The notes: a model not told the origin generated them from the sequence alone. Counted from the stretch's first letter, positions 8,501 through 16,987 are shown. The stretch: 64,000 bases of DNA from CAYYKK01 sp046351395 (GCA_046351395.1 JAXLYP010000016.1:124001-188000), one strand, 5' to 3'. Numbers and translations are program-made.

Positions 8501-9767
8501 TCAGCGCGTAGTTGAAGAAGCGCTCCGAGACGCCGATGCCCACGTGTGGCCCGGGGATGTTGCCCGGCCAGTCGGTGATGAGCGAGTCGTCGAGGAGCTC
8601 CGACGGAATCGGGATCCCCTTCGGGAGCGGCAAGTTGCTGAGCGGTACACACTTCGACAGCGGGTTCGGCTCGACGCCTCCGTAGATGCCGAGCGTCGCG
8701 CCGCCGCCGACCACCGCGAGATCACCCCACGTGTAGCCGCTGCCGTCGTCGCGGACGCTCGGTCCGCCGCCCGCGAAGAGGAAGTCCATGCCGCCCTTCG
8801 TGCCGGGCGAGAGGTTGGCGAGGAGGCCGCCCAGGTTCGCGTGCCCGTCCGTGCCGAGCTCGATGGAGACGCACTCCGACTTGTCGTCCGTGCCGAACCG
8901 GCAAACACCGTTCACGTCGTTCGTACCCGTTGGGCACGACGGGGACAGATCCGGGTTGGCCTTCTGGCAGAGCTGCTGCTCGACGGTGTTCTTCAGCGCG
9001 CCGTTGAGGCTGTCGTACGCGTAATCGATGATGGTGCTCTTGAAGAGCCCGAGGAACACGCCGAGCACTCCGCCGTTGCAGAAATTGAGCGATTTCTGAA
9101 TGTCGGACTTCGAGATGTTCAGCGTGTTGATCTTGAGCTTCGAGTAGCCGTACCGCGAGTGGTCCATGTTGAGGTCGGTCTCGATGCTCAGATCGACCGT
9201 CGCGTTGATCGGGCCGAACATCGAGTTGTCTCCGGGGCACGACTGGTTCCCGCTCAGCGTGATGTCGACGTCTCCGAGGCTGGTGTCGATCGGGAGGTTC
9301 TGAATCCGCACGGGCAACGTGCCGACGACGCCGAGGTTGTGTGGCTGATGAGCGTTGAGCGCGAAGTCGGCGTTCGCGAGATCGATCTCGACGATGCACT
9401 TTTTCGACGCCGCGTCAGGCCCGCTCGGGCACACCGAGTAGTCAATCGTGGTGATTCCAGCGTCGATGCTGTCGCTGATCGTGTTGACCGGGAACTCGAG
9501 CACGCCCGTGCCGCCGCCGAGCAGGTTCGACGCGATCGATCCGATGTTGTCCTGCATGAACTGCAGGCCCTCTTTCGTGAGGCGGACGGCCGCGCCGTTC
9601 TCCACCCGAGCCTCGGGCGCGAAGCCGCCGGGCAGGGGCGTTACGCCGCCACAGCTGCTGCACCCACCCCCGCTACACGCGGGTACGGCCGCGAAGAAAG
9701 CGATCGTGGCGTACCGTCGAAACGCGCGGCGACGAACTCGAGAAACACGAGTGAAGTTGGCGGCCAT
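5592..9767 (-). CDS. large exported lipoprotein with internal sorting tail; probably two genes fused by a frameshift
   Basis: One open frame of 1391 residues. The N-terminus is a lipoprotein signal (lipobox VPAC, Cys31) followed by a Cys/Gly-rich stretch. Residues about 680-830 look like Ig-type or calcium-binding beta domains (acidic stretch near 770). Residues 831-867 look like a complete MYXO-CTERM tail: two Cys at 834 and 836, a hydrophobic helix near 848-862, then RLRKR. A protein should end here. Instead the frame continues over an A8 run (codons 890-892) into VSRRKKELVGAA at 905, a second signal sequence with Cys at 928, then a domain with four repeats of the YYD..N..L..A type, like a beta-propeller. 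Removing one A would end the first protein at a TGA at 7052-7054 that overlaps a GTG start at 7055. Both halves are myxobacterial exported proteins of unknown role. The start ATG at 9767 is shared by both readings. Confidence 0.75.
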   Translation of the reverse strand: MAANFTRVSRVRRRAFRRYATIAFFAAVPACSGGGCSSCGGVTPLPGGFAPEARVENGAAVRLTKEGLQFMQDNIGSIASNLLGGGTGVLEFPVNTISDSIDAGITTIDYSVCPSGPDAASKKCIVEIDLANADFALNAHQPHNLGVVGTLPVRIQNLPIDTSLGDVDITLSGNQSCPGDNSMFGPINATVDLSIETDLNMDHSRYGYSKLKINTLNISKSDIQKSLNFCNGGVLGVFLGLFKSTIIDYAYDSLNGALKNTVEQQLCQKANPDLSPSCPTGTNDVNGVCRFGTDDKSECVSIELGTDGHANLGGLLANLSPGTKGGMDFLFAGGGPSVRDDGSGYTWGDLAVVGGGATLGIYGGVEPNPLSKCVPLSNLPLPKGIPIPSELLDDSLITDWPGNIPGPHVGIGVSERFFNYALSGMYNSGLLCLGVTTSTVDLLNTGTLSALIPSLGNLTIQKETQPVGIVIRPTTAPHVTFGNGTNLTSDPNILLQLDKAAFDFYAMSSDRFIRFMTATFDIKAPVNLTVTPDGLVPVLDKLAIQNGTITNNDLLKEDPVQLAAILQDLLAGQVGAALGGGLPAIDLNGAVSSFGLKLTIPPTVEGKGSPGLRKLTKGSDNYLGIFASLEAATLLSNTVETSVEVTDRHIDPKGLVVTTRSDSNAPVIDLHAGSTADDGTREMEYQARIDGGLWKPWQASPDFHLTSETFRLQGKHHIEVRARVHGADYTLDPTPAEATVLIDMDAPEIEIGDVDDDGNAEIDVFDLVSRDETVARYRIDDGAFSAWMPVADLKRIPVGEGDAITVEARDEEGHVATAQSGLIRGAAHGAAAGCACSVPTESGGPSTPALVALGAALAGLGARLRKRFKTSARDAGGAAPQRTFERVSSEKKASGVDAPRAAAIVSRRKKELVGAAIVLGVAGTYSGCNCGDDTIEDGSYSCVAPNCFTLSPGLIGSYTSTAIAGDALWVAGYLEADYDNGYQYGDLVVGKYDGTKVNWTIVDGVPTDPPVDGKFFNLKGFRGGQTDPGDDVGIWSSIAIDPSGKPSVAYYDRTNHALKFAKSDGKAWTTSVVEQIPNGDAGKYAKLHYEGNDAIIAYLQISPADAGLLKSGVRVARSSDGKSWTKEDVVTNDKTPCRQQYCSGGSICVADTGKCSAAATGCSNCSSSQQCVDDGGPKCVDPLPPGTLDAYPEATGLYISTSPLPGGGFGIAYYDRVEGSLNIAYKDGDWTHVNVDGANPMNPQDVGIGTSVAIDSNGDWHISYVDGYDEALRYATVSNGVVTKELVDTGLGVGGVDFPDGQHVIGDDSFITVGSDGTIRISYQDATNGKLRLATGTVKGNTHDWNVKVVDQAGFAGFFSSQVNLGGTFQLVNWWRQGGEITQGDVAVVSP
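7092..7099 (-). other. A8 homopolymer at the junction of two exported proteins
   Basis: Eight consecutive A on the minus strand (codons GAA AAA AAA G) sit between an internal C-terminal sorting tail and a second signal peptide. With seven A the upstream frame would close at 7052 with TGA, and that stop overlaps a GTG at 7055-7053 as GTGA, a standard coupled arrangement. So the run marks an assembly error, a natural indel, or a slippage site giving both separate and fused products. Confidence 0.6.
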
Positions 9768-9928
9768 AAAGCGTCTTCCTTTGGTGCAAGCAAGACCAAC
9801 TCGGGAACCAGCCCCGAGCGAACAGTTGCGGGATCGAGGCTATCCGTTCCGCAAATGCGCGCGCAAGGCCTCCAGCGCGCTCGCGCACGAATTGTGCGGT
9901 CCCCGAAGGCCGCCGGACGCCACGCAGC

Positions 9929-10924
9929 TCAGGGGCAGCTGGTCTTCATCGCGACGGAGCTCGCCGCGAACGTGCCCTGGAGCTTCATCGCGTCGTGGCA
10001 CGTGTCGGTCGCCGCGGAGTTCGTGGCCGCGCACCAGTCTCCCTTGAGGACGATCTGGTTGTTCATGTCGCGCAGGCACTTGGCGCCGCTCGGATCGGTG
10101 AACATCGCGGCGTTGTCCCCAGCGAGGAGGACGCAGAGCGACTTCTTGAGCTGCGAGACGGTGACCGCGTCGGCGTCCTCGAGCGTCGCGAACCCCACGA
10201 GCGTCGCCGCGTCGTTGAACTTCGGGACGTCCGCCGAAGCCGCACAGAAATTGTCGCCGAGCGCGGCGCCGTTGTAGCTGCCGAGGCAGTTGTTGTTGTT
10301 CGAGAGCTTCGCCATCGTGATCTTGACGCTCTTCAGGGGCAGCAGGATCACGGTCGTCGCGGTGCGATCGGCGTACACGGGCACGACGACGTCCGCCGGC
10401 ATCGCGATCTCGAAGTTGCCGTTCGCGTCGATCGGCGCCGAGACCTCGAGCGGCTTGATCGCGAAGCCGTCGATGGTCTTGTCGACGAAGCAGTAGCCGT
10501 CCGCGGGGTTCTCCGCCGGGAGCGCGCCGCCCGTCTTGAGCGTCTTCGCCGTCGTGTCGAAGTTCAAGATCCAGGAGAACGCGCCGGTCGCGGGCGTCGT
10601 CGGGAAGAGGAGCGTGCCGTTCTCGCTCTTGCACTCGCCGAGGTTGATCTGGACACCGTCGTCGAGGAGCGCCTTCACCGTCTGCGTCGTGAGCGCGGCG
10701 GGCTGCGTGATCTCGAGGTGGGAGATGCGGAGCGCGAAGTTCGTCTTGCCCGTGTTGTCGACGAGGCCGACGCACTCGGGCGCGGCCGTCGGACAGCCCG
10801 TCGTCGGCGTGCACGTCTCCCCCGCGCCCGACGTGGTGCCGGACGAGTTGGTCGAGTCGTCACAGCCGGCCGAGAGAAGCGCACCGACAGCAACCAGAGC
10901 GAAGGCGAAATGACGACCGTTCAT
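9929..10924 (-). CDS. lipoprotein of unknown function
   Basis: A 331-residue protein with a lipoprotein signal (hydrophobic helix at 5-18, lipobox SAGC, Cys21) and a Ser/Thr/Gly linker after it. The mature part has scattered cysteines and a mostly beta pattern; no family is recognised. The ATG at 10924 is set by GGAGG 8-9 bases upstream; a longer open frame upstream is not protein-like. It is transcribed toward the 1391-residue exported protein gene and may belong to the same surface-protein group. It lies 118 bases after the PfkB-type kinase gene. Confidence 0.8.
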   Translation of the reverse strand: MNGRHFAFALVAVGALLSAGCDDSTNSSGTTSGAGETCTPTTGCPTAAPECVGLVDNTGKTNFALRISHLEITQPAALTTQTVKALLDDGVQINLGECKSENGTLLFPTTPATGAFSWILNFDTTAKTLKTGGALPAENPADGYCFVDKTIDGFAIKPLEVSAPIDANGNFEIAMPADVVVPVYADRTATTVILLPLKSVKITMAKLSNNNNCLGSYNGAALGDNFCAASADVPKFNDAATLVGFATLEDADAVTVSQLKKSLCVLLAGDNAAMFTDPSGAKCLRDMNNQIVLKGDWCAATNSAATDTCHDAMKLQGTFAASSVAMKTSCP

Positions 10925-11042
10925 GGCAAGTTCCTCCAGATCGAGACTGGCCCTTCGGGCCCAGTTGGTTTCGACGACGCGGTCGCCGAGCGCGAGTGAA
11001 TCCCAGCGCGGTCGTCCGCGCAACCTCGAGGCGTGTTTCGGG

Positions 11043-11981
11043 CTACCAGCGGACCTCGACGAACGAGCGGAGCTCCCCGAGCCGCCGGTCGATCGCCGCC
11101 GCGGAGAGATCCAGCACACCGCGCGGGCCCACGTCCTCGACGCAGAACGAGGCCGTCGCGGTGCCGTACACCATGCCGAGCCGGAGCGCGTTCGTGTCGA
11201 GCGTGCCCGTGCGCGCGAGCTCCCGGGACAAGCAGCCGACGATCCCACCGGCGAAGGAATCCCCGGCGCCCGTGGGATCCACGACGCTCTCGAGCGGGAT
11301 CCCGGGGATCACGAAGATGCCGTTCTCGTCGAACAGGGCAGCGCCGTGCTCCCCCCGCTTCACGATCACCGAACGCGGTCCTCGCTTCCGCACGGCGAGC
11401 GCCGCCTTGCGCACGTTCCGCTCTCCGGAGAGCTCCCGAACCTCCTCGTCGTTGACGATCAGCACGTCGACCCTCGGGAGGAGCTTCTCGAGCGCGGCGG
11501 GCTCCCCTTGGATCCAGAAGTTCATCGTGTCCGCGAGGACGACCTTCGGCGGCGCGATCGCGTCGAGGACTTGGGCCTGCAGCGTCGGGTGGATGTTCCC
11601 GAGCAGCACGATCGCGGGCGATCGCAGCTCCTTCGGGATCTTCGGCTCGAAACCGGCGAACACGTTGAGCTGCGTGTCGAGCGTGACGCGGCTCTCGAGG
11701 TCGCTCGAATATCGGCCGGCCCACCGGAACGTCTTGCCCGAGGCGCGCTCGATCCCGCGCGTGTCCACGCCCCGCGCTTCGAGCGCGGAGACCGTCGAGG
11801 TGTCGAAGTCGTCGCCGACCACCGCCACGACGCCCACGCCGGGGGCGAGGGCGGACGCTGCGAACGCCGCGTAGGTCGCGGAGCCGCCGACGACGTTGGG
11901 GAAAACGCCGCTCGGGAGCTCTAGGTCGTCGAAGGCCCTGGAGCCGACGATCAGGCTCTGTGGGTGCGCAGTGGAGGTCAC
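11043..11981 (-). CDS. PfkB-family carbohydrate kinase
   Basis: A 312-residue ribokinase-fold enzyme. The GGSATYAA segment (32-39) fits substrate-binding motif 1 and DPTGAGDSFAGG (235-246) carries the anion hole and catalytic base Asp241. Substrates in this family range over sugars, sugar phosphates and nucleosides, and this sequence alone does not tell which; the very short N-terminal part is adenosine-kinase-like rather than fructokinase-like. It starts 27 bases after gmk on the same strand, in the place where many bacteria carry rpoZ, so it is probably co-transcribed with gmk and yicC. Confidence 0.85.
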   Translation of the reverse strand: MTSTAHPQSLIVGSRAFDDLELPSGVFPNVVGGSATYAAFAASALAPGVGVVAVVGDDFDTSTVSALEARGVDTRGIERASGKTFRWAGRYSSDLESRVTLDTQLNVFAGFEPKIPKELRSPAIVLLGNIHPTLQAQVLDAIAPPKVVLADTMNFWIQGEPAALEKLLPRVDVLIVNDEEVRELSGERNVRKAALAVRKRGPRSVIVKRGEHGAALFDENGIFVIPGIPLESVVDPTGAGDSFAGGIVGCLSRELARTGTLDTNALRLGMVYGTATASFCVEDVGPRGVLDLSAAAIDRRLGELRSFVEVRW

Positions 11982-12008
11982 GGGATCTCTCGGTGGTAGG
12001 GGTGCGGA

Positions 12009-12662
12009 TCAGGTGGAAGAAAAGGCTCCGGGTCGAGCGTCGACGAGCATCGCCTCGCAGAGGAGGGCGTGCCGGCTCCGCCTGCAGCGCTCCGCAAGCA
12101 CGATGCCGCGGAGCTTCTCGTGCGCGGTCGAGACGTCGTCGTTCACGATCACGTAGTCGAAGAAACCATAGTGCTCGATCTCGCGCTTCGCGGCCTCGAG
12201 GCGCCGCTTCGTCGTCGCCTCGTCCTCCGTGCCGCGACCGCGGAGGCGCCGCTCGAGCTCCGTGAGGCTCGGCGGGAGGATGAAGACGCCCACCGCCTCC
12301 GGGAAGTGCGCCTTGATCTGGCGCGCGCCCTGGTAGTCCACGTCGAAGATCACGCCCGCGGAGCCGTGTTTGGCGGCGCGGATCTCCGCGAGGCTGGTCC
12401 CGTAGAGGTTGCCATGCACCTCTGCGTGCTCGGCGAACGCGCCATCTTTCACCATCGCCTCGAAGCGCGCGCGATCGACGAAGTGGTACTCCCGACCGTC
12501 CTCCTCGTTCGGGCGAGGGCGCCTCGTGGTGTGCGAGACGCTGAAGCGGAGCGCGGGGAACGCCGCGCGCAGCATGTTCGTGAGCGTCGTCTTCCCGGCG
12601 CCAGAGGGGGAAGAGAGGATGAGGAGCAGAAACTCCGCGGGTTGGGTGGGCTCGGCGGTCAT
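12009..12662 (-). CDS. gmk: guanylate kinase
   Basis: A 217-residue enzyme converting GMP and ATP to GDP and ADP. The P-loop SSPSGAGKTT is at 17-26, and the GMP-binding SHTTRRPRPNE and GxEYHFV segments follow at about 43-63. Length is normal with a short C-terminal tail. It begins 6 bases after the yicC stop, a pairing conserved in many bacteria, and precedes the PfkB-type kinase. Cytoplasmic. Confidence 0.95.
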   Translation of the reverse strand: MTAEPTQPAEFLLLILSSPSGAGKTTLTNMLRAAFPALRFSVSHTTRRPRPNEEDGREYHFVDRARFEAMVKDGAFAEHAEVHGNLYGTSLAEIRAAKHGSAGVIFDVDYQGARQIKAHFPEAVGVFILPPSLTELERRLRGRGTEDEATTKRRLEAAKREIEHYGFFDYVIVNDDVSTAHEKLRGIVLAERCRRSRHALLCEAMLVDARPGAFSST

Positions 12663-12668
12663 CGGCTC

Positions 12669-13589
12669 TTACTCGACGTTCTGCACCTGTTCGCGCATGC
12701 GCTCGAGCTCGACGCGGATGATGACGACGTCCCGAGAGATGGCGGTGTCCTGCGCCTTCGCGCCCAGTGTCGCGACCTCGCGCGACATCTCCTGCAGGAG
12801 AAAATCCAGGTGCTTCCCCGTGAGCGTCGCCTCGTCGCACTGCTCTGCGCCTTCGACCACGGAGGTGAAGTGGACGAAGTGGGCCTCGAGCCGGGCGAGC
12901 TCCTCGCTCACGTCGCAGCGCTGCGCCAAGAGGGCGACCTCGGCCTCGATCCGCCGGGGGTCGAGCACGTCGACCCCCAACCGAGGAGCGACGTCGAGGC
13001 GAGCGAGCCGCTCGAGGAGGCGGTCCCGGGTCGACTGCGGAAGATCCGCCGCGCGCTCCCGCAACCGTGCATGGGCAGAACGCAGCGTATCGAGGTGTAG
13101 AGTGAGGTCCTTCCGCGTCGCCTGGCCCTCGCGGAGCCGGGACTCCTGGAGATCCGTCAGGGCGAGGTCGAGGGCCTCCTGGCAGGCGCGTCGGAGCTCG
13201 TCCACCTCCTTGGCGCGGCTCACGAAGAGCCCGGGGACCACCGAAAGGAGCGAGAGCGAGAGGGCGCCGTCCGATGGCTCTCCGTTCGCCGCGAGGCGGC
13301 CGGCGAGTCCCCGCACGGCCTCGAGCGCCGACTCCGCGCGCACGAGATCGATCTCGACGGGCGTCGACACGCACCCTTCCGCGCGGATGCTCGCCTCGAC
13401 GCGGCCCCTACGCAGGCGCTTGCGCACGAGCTGCTCGGCCCAGATGGTCAGGTCTCCGAGCGCCTCGGGCAACCGGATGCGAACGTCGAGCGTCCGGCCG
13501 TTCACCGAGCGGACCTCGGCGACCACGCGGCCGCGAGGCAGCGCTACGTCGCCGATGCCGTACCCGGTCATGCTCCGCACGTCACGCAC
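12669..13589 (-). CDS. yicC: YicC/YloC family protein
   Basis: About 306 residues. The SMTGYG opening and the VRSVNGRTLDV segment near 28-38 are the YicC N-terminal signature, and the C-terminal domain carries the GKHLDFLLQEM(S)RE motif of the DUF1732 part. The family is reported as endoribonucleases acting in RNA turnover. Start is uncertain: GTG at 13589 overlaps the epimerase stop by 8 bases, GTG at 13580 gives the more typical (M)RSMTGYG, and ATG at 13571 gives MTGYG. It is immediately upstream of gmk. Confidence 0.9.
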   Translation of the reverse strand: MRDVRSMTGYGIGDVALPRGRVVAEVRSVNGRTLDVRIRLPEALGDLTIWAEQLVRKRLRRGRVEASIRAEGCVSTPVEIDLVRAESALEAVRGLAGRLAANGEPSDGALSLSLLSVVPGLFVSRAKEVDELRRACQEALDLALTDLQESRLREGQATRKDLTLHLDTLRSAHARLRERAADLPQSTRDRLLERLARLDVAPRLGVDVLDPRRIEAEVALLAQRCDVSEELARLEAHFVHFTSVVEGAEQCDEATLTGKHLDFLLQEMSREVATLGAKAQDTAISRDVVIIRVELERMREQVQNVE

Positions 13590-14598
13590 TCCAGAGGCGA
13601 GCCATCACCGACGAGCCCGCCTTGATCCCTTCGCTCGGGCTGGCCGCCGCCCGGAGCGTCTTCAAGTACTCGATCGTGGGGGCGATCCCGTCCTCCCACT
13701 TCACCTTGGGATCGTACCCGAACAGCTCGCCCGCACGGGAGATGTCTCCGAGCGAGTGCCGAATGTCTCCCGCGCGAGGCGCGCCGTGCTCGACGGCGAC
13801 GTCGCGCCCGAGGACGCGTCCGATCTCCTTCACGAGATCGTTCAACGCGATCCGGCGCCCACCCGCGATGTTCACGACCTCGCCGGCGAGCTTCTTCGGC
13901 GTCGCCGCGGCCTGCAGGTTCGCTTCGACCGTGTTCTTCACGAAGCAGAAGTCGCGCGTCTGCTCCCCGTCCCCGTAGATCTCGATCGGCCGACCCGAGA
14001 TCGCCCGATCCACGAAGCGCGGGATCGCGGCCGCGTACGCGCCGTCCGGCGTCTGACCCGGACCGAACACGTTGAAGTAGCGGAGGCTCAGCGTCTCGAT
14101 CCCATAGATGTTGGCGAACACCTTCATGTAGTGCTCGCACGTGAGCTTCGTGACGGCGTACGGCGAGAGCGGCATGGGCGTCATCGACTCTCTCTTCGGC
14201 AGCTCCTCCGTCTCCCCGTACGCGGACGATGACGCGGCGAAGAGCACGCGCTTCACGCGCGCCTCTTTCGCGGCGTAGAGCACGCTCACCGTGCCGTTCA
14301 CGTTCGCCGAGTCGCTGTCGATCGGGTTCTCGACGCTCTTCGGCACGGACCCGAGCGCGCCCTCGTGGAACACGACCTCGACACCCTCGCACGCCTTGGC
14401 GATCGCCGCGCGATCCCGAATGTCCCCCGTGATCCGCTCGATTTGGGACTGCTCGCGGATGCCGTCCAGGTTCTCCCAGAACCCCGTCGCGAGGTTGTCG
14501 AGCACGCGCACGTGCTCCCCCTTGGCGACGAGCGCCGCGACGATGTTCGAGCCGATGAAGCCAGCGCCGCCGGTGACGAGATAACGTGCTTTTGCCAC
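13582..14598 (-). CDS. NAD-dependent nucleotide-sugar epimerase/dehydratase (extended SDR)
   Basis: A 338-residue extended short-chain dehydrogenase. TGGAGFIG at 9-16 binds NAD, the catalytic YxxxK is Tyr147/Lys151 (SPYAVTK), and SVPKSVENP near 84-92 resembles UDP-N-acetylhexosamine C4 epimerases of the WbpP/Gne type more than GalE. Expected role is supplying sugars for surface polysaccharide; the exact substrate is inferred. GTG at 14598 is chosen because AGGGAG sits just upstream; an ATG at 14637 would add 13 residues before the Rossmann strand. Its end overlaps yicC. Confidence 0.85.
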   Translation of the reverse strand: MAKARYLVTGGAGFIGSNIVAALVAKGEHVRVLDNLATGFWENLDGIREQSQIERITGDIRDRAAIAKACEGVEVVFHEGALGSVPKSVENPIDSDSANVNGTVSVLYAAKEARVKRVLFAASSSAYGETEELPKRESMTPMPLSPYAVTKLTCEHYMKVFANIYGIETLSLRYFNVFGPGQTPDGAYAAAIPRFVDRAISGRPIEIYGDGEQTRDFCFVKNTVEANLQAAATPKKLAGEVVNIAGGRRIALNDLVKEIGRVLGRDVAVEHGAPRAGDIRHSLGDISRAGELFGYDPKVKWEDGIAPTIEYLKTLRAAASPSEGIKAGSSVMARLWSA

Positions 14599-14676
14599 TT
14601 CGCTCTCCCTGAAGAAGCCCGTTGCCGTTGCCCCCATCCGGACGTCGGACCGGGGCGCGTTCGAGTCGAGATCCGG

Positions 14677-15180
14677 TCAGGAGAGGCGCTTGCGCCGCTC
14701 GATGTCGCCCATCACGCGCTGGTACTCGACCTCCCAGACGCGCGTCCCCTCCTGGACGTGCTTGAGCTTGCCGCGAACCTCACGGTCGATCGCCTCGTCG
14801 AGCTCGAGGTGTTTTCGGAGGATCGTCCGCATCGTCTTGCGGAGCACGTGGTCCTCCGAGAAGACCTCGTCGACGTTGTTGGAGTGCATCAGCATCTCGA
14901 TGGATTGATCGAGGAGGTAGTCGAGCATCTCGTCCCCGATCTTGATGCCGCGCTCCTCCGCGAGCAGGCGCTTGAGCCGCCCGTACTCGTTCGGTCGAGC
15001 CTGGCTCATCTCCTTGGCACGGTCGGAGATCTCCCGGTCGGTCGCGAGGTACTGGCCGAAGATGGCCTCGAGATCCTTCGCGACCTCCTTCGTCTCCTCC
15101 GTCTCGATGTGATTGCCCGACACGAGGCTCTTCACGAGCTCGTCGCTGAGTTCTCCGATTTTTCCGCTGAAGAGACGCAT
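14677..15180 (-). CDS. DUF507 family protein
   Basis: A 167-residue protein starting MRLFSGKIG, which matches the usual start of DUF507 proteins. It is helical and highly charged, with no membrane segment. The GTG at 15198 would add six basic residues and lacks a better ribosome-binding site, so the ATG at 15180 is preferred. Function is unknown; the family is common in deltaproteobacterial lineages. It lies 43 bases downstream of the Rel-like gene on the same strand, so the two are likely co-transcribed. Confidence 0.85.
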   Translation of the reverse strand: MRLFSGKIGELSDELVKSLVSGNHIETEETKEVAKDLEAIFGQYLATDREISDRAKEMSQARPNEYGRLKRLLAEERGIKIGDEMLDYLLDQSIEMLMHSNNVDEVFSEDHVLRKTMRTILRKHLELDEAIDREVRGKLKHVQEGTRVWEVEYQRVMGDIERRKRLS

Positions 15181-15223
15181 GCCGCGTCGCTTTCGCACGA
15201 ATGACGGTGGACGTCGACCAGGT

Positions 15224-16465
15224 TCAGCCCTTGGGTCGCTTGCTTTTCCCAGGCGGTCGCTCTCGCTTGCCGCGCTCGGGCTCGGGCGGTTTTGCGCTGC
15301 GCGAACTCGCAGGTCGGGAGGGCGGACGTGTCGGTTGGGGGGGAGGCTTGGACGATCGCAGCGCGGCGTCGGGCGGCCGGGTCATGGGCTGCGAGGAGGG
15401 GGGTGGCTCGCGCAGCGGCCGAACACCGATCTTCAGACGACGTTTCACCGCGAACTTCTGGCGATCTTTGTATCGCTCGTGGCTCGCGTCCCCGAGCTCG
15501 TTCGACGCCTCCGTCTCGCGGTCGAGGATCTGGAACTCACACAGCACGAAGATGATGGGCCCGAGGGACCACGCCGTGGGCGGTGCGATCTCCATGATCG
15601 CGGGCGGCAGACGGACCGGGAGGTCGACGACGAAATGGATGACCCGGTAGCTCTGCCCACTGAACGCGTTGTCGCTCGGCGTGTACGCGTCGTCGATCCC
15701 GGTCTGGAAGTCCGGGATCATGAGCCGGAGGTGGGGGTGCCGCTGGCAGTACGTCCGGAAGTGGAAGATCGTGTTGATGCTCTCTCCGCTGAGCACCTGG
15801 CTGAACGGGAAGAGGCGCTCCGTGAGGTAGACGAGCACGGGGAGGATGTCGTCCGCCGAGCGCGTGACAATCCGGAAGCGGAGTTTGTCGTAGATCTGAG
15901 ACGCGCTCGAGTCGCGCTTCGAGAGCAGCTTCGTGTAGAGCGAGTCCTTGTTCTTCCGGCCGCCGACGAACTCGACGATCGGAAACCCCGCGGACAGCAT
16001 CCCGCCGATGACCCGATAGATCTTCTCCTCGACGAGGTGGAAGACGTCGTGGTCGCTCATCGGCAGCGAGAACAGAAGCTCGCGCCCATCCAGGTGATGG
16101 ATGATGTGCATCGCTTTCAGGATCGCGCACGCGCAGAGCTGCCGGTGCCCCTTGCCCGAGGCGAGCAGCAGCAGCTCCTCCACGCTCGAGGCCGCGACGG
16201 GGCTCGGGATGGGGAAGTCGAACTGGCGCCTCAGGTAGCCGATCGCCTCGTTCTTGATGCTTTCGAGCCGCGCGCGATGCGCGTGATCCTCCGGATCGAA
16301 CTCGTGCGCGAGGAGCAGGGCACGTGCTTGGTCGGCCGTCTGCAGGTTCAGCCGGTGCCAGTCGACGACCGAATCCCCACGAAGGATCAGCCGGACCGAC
16401 TCCACTTCGTGGAGGGTCAGCTCTTCGAGTCGCTTGAGCTGGCCTACGCCAAGCTCTTGGGTCAT
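15224..16465 (-). CDS. RelA/SpoT synthetase-like protein of a myxobacterial family
   Basis: A 413-residue protein. Residues 165-335 carry, in order, motifs that line up with the (p)ppGpp synthetase fold: GRKNKDSLYTKLL (169-181), IYDKLRFRIV (191-200, Asp193), SYRVIHFVV (272-280), CEFQILDRE (309-317, Glu310) and ELGDASHERYK (323-333). In Rel enzymes the equivalents of Asp193 and Glu310 bind magnesium. There is no HD hydrolase, TGS or ACT domain. Residues 1-160 are helical and unrecognised, and 350-413 is a Pro/Ser/Arg/Lys-rich tail. From memory it resembles the family catalogued as TIGR04552. Whether it makes an alarmone, modifies RNA or protein, or is inactive is unknown. ATG at 16465 chosen over a non-protein-like extension. 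Confidence 0.7.
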   Translation of the reverse strand: MTQELGVGQLKRLEELTLHEVESVRLILRGDSVVDWHRLNLQTADQARALLLAHEFDPEDHAHRARLESIKNEAIGYLRRQFDFPIPSPVAASSVEELLLLASGKGHRQLCACAILKAMHIIHHLDGRELLFSLPMSDHDVFHLVEEKIYRVIGGMLSAGFPIVEFVGGRKNKDSLYTKLLSKRDSSASQIYDKLRFRIVTRSADDILPVLVYLTERLFPFSQVLSGESINTIFHFRTYCQRHPHLRLMIPDFQTGIDDAYTPSDNAFSGQSYRVIHFVVDLPVRLPPAIMEIAPPTAWSLGPIIFVLCEFQILDRETEASNELGDASHERYKDRQKFAVKRRLKIGVRPLREPPPSSQPMTRPPDAALRSSKPPPQPTRPPSRPASSRSAKPPEPERGKRERPPGKSKRPKG

Positions 16466-16822
16466 CGCGTCATGCGACCCACCTCGGTCAGTCCCGTCAA
16501 GTGCCGACTCCGTCGAGCTGATGATTCTGGTGGGGGCGGATCGCCCTGGGGCGGGCGTGGCCGAGCCAACGGCGCGTTCCTCAGGGGCGCCGCCGAGCCT
16601 CCTCGAGCCGCACCCGAGGGCGCGACGGGCCCGCGGAAGCGACGACCCAATGCGAACGACGCTGGCCGGATACGCCGGAGCGAGCGCATTCCACGGATGG
16701 GCGGGGTCATGACACCCTGCGGAGCGGGGGGATCCCCTTACGACGGGTGCGCCGCGGGAGGTGCGCCGCGGGAGCACGCGCGACCGGAGCCCTTCAGTCC
16801 GGCGCGAGCGTCTGGAGTGGGT

Positions 16823-16987
16823 TCAGGACTTGTCGAGCTCGGGGGGCCGGGGCGTCTTGTTGAGGGAAAGCGTGCCGAGGAAGATTCCCACGGTCACGAC
16901 CACGACGAGAGCGTGTCCGAGATAGCCGCTATAGGCGATCGCGCCAAACGGGGCGAGAGCAGCGAGCAACCAGGGGGTGAACTTCAT
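16823..16987 (-). CDS. 54-residue membrane protein
   Basis: A short ORF encoding 54 residues: Met-Lys start, two hydrophobic segments (about 5-20 and 24-42) separated by a Tyr/Gly turn, and a polar tail NKTPRPPELDKS. A GGAG lies about 10 bases before the ATG. The positive N-terminus and polar C-terminus suggest a helical hairpin or single span in the inner membrane. Its composition is clean protein while overlapping longer frames are not. Function unknown; it stands between the Rel-like gene and a cytochrome gene on the same strand. Confidence 0.55.
   Translation of the reverse strand: MKFTPWLLAALAPFGAIAYSGYLGHALVVVVTVGIFLGTLSLNKTPRPPELDKS

Noticed and set aside
6351..10277. 1308-codon open frame on the plus strand opposite the large lipoprotein genes
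   Set aside because: Arg- and Val-rich translation without domains; a GC-bias shadow of the opposite-strand genes, which have signal peptides and ordered domains.
11043..12662. Expected rpoZ next to gmk
   Set aside because: The gene after gmk is a PfkB-type kinase; no omega-subunit-like sequence is present in the window.
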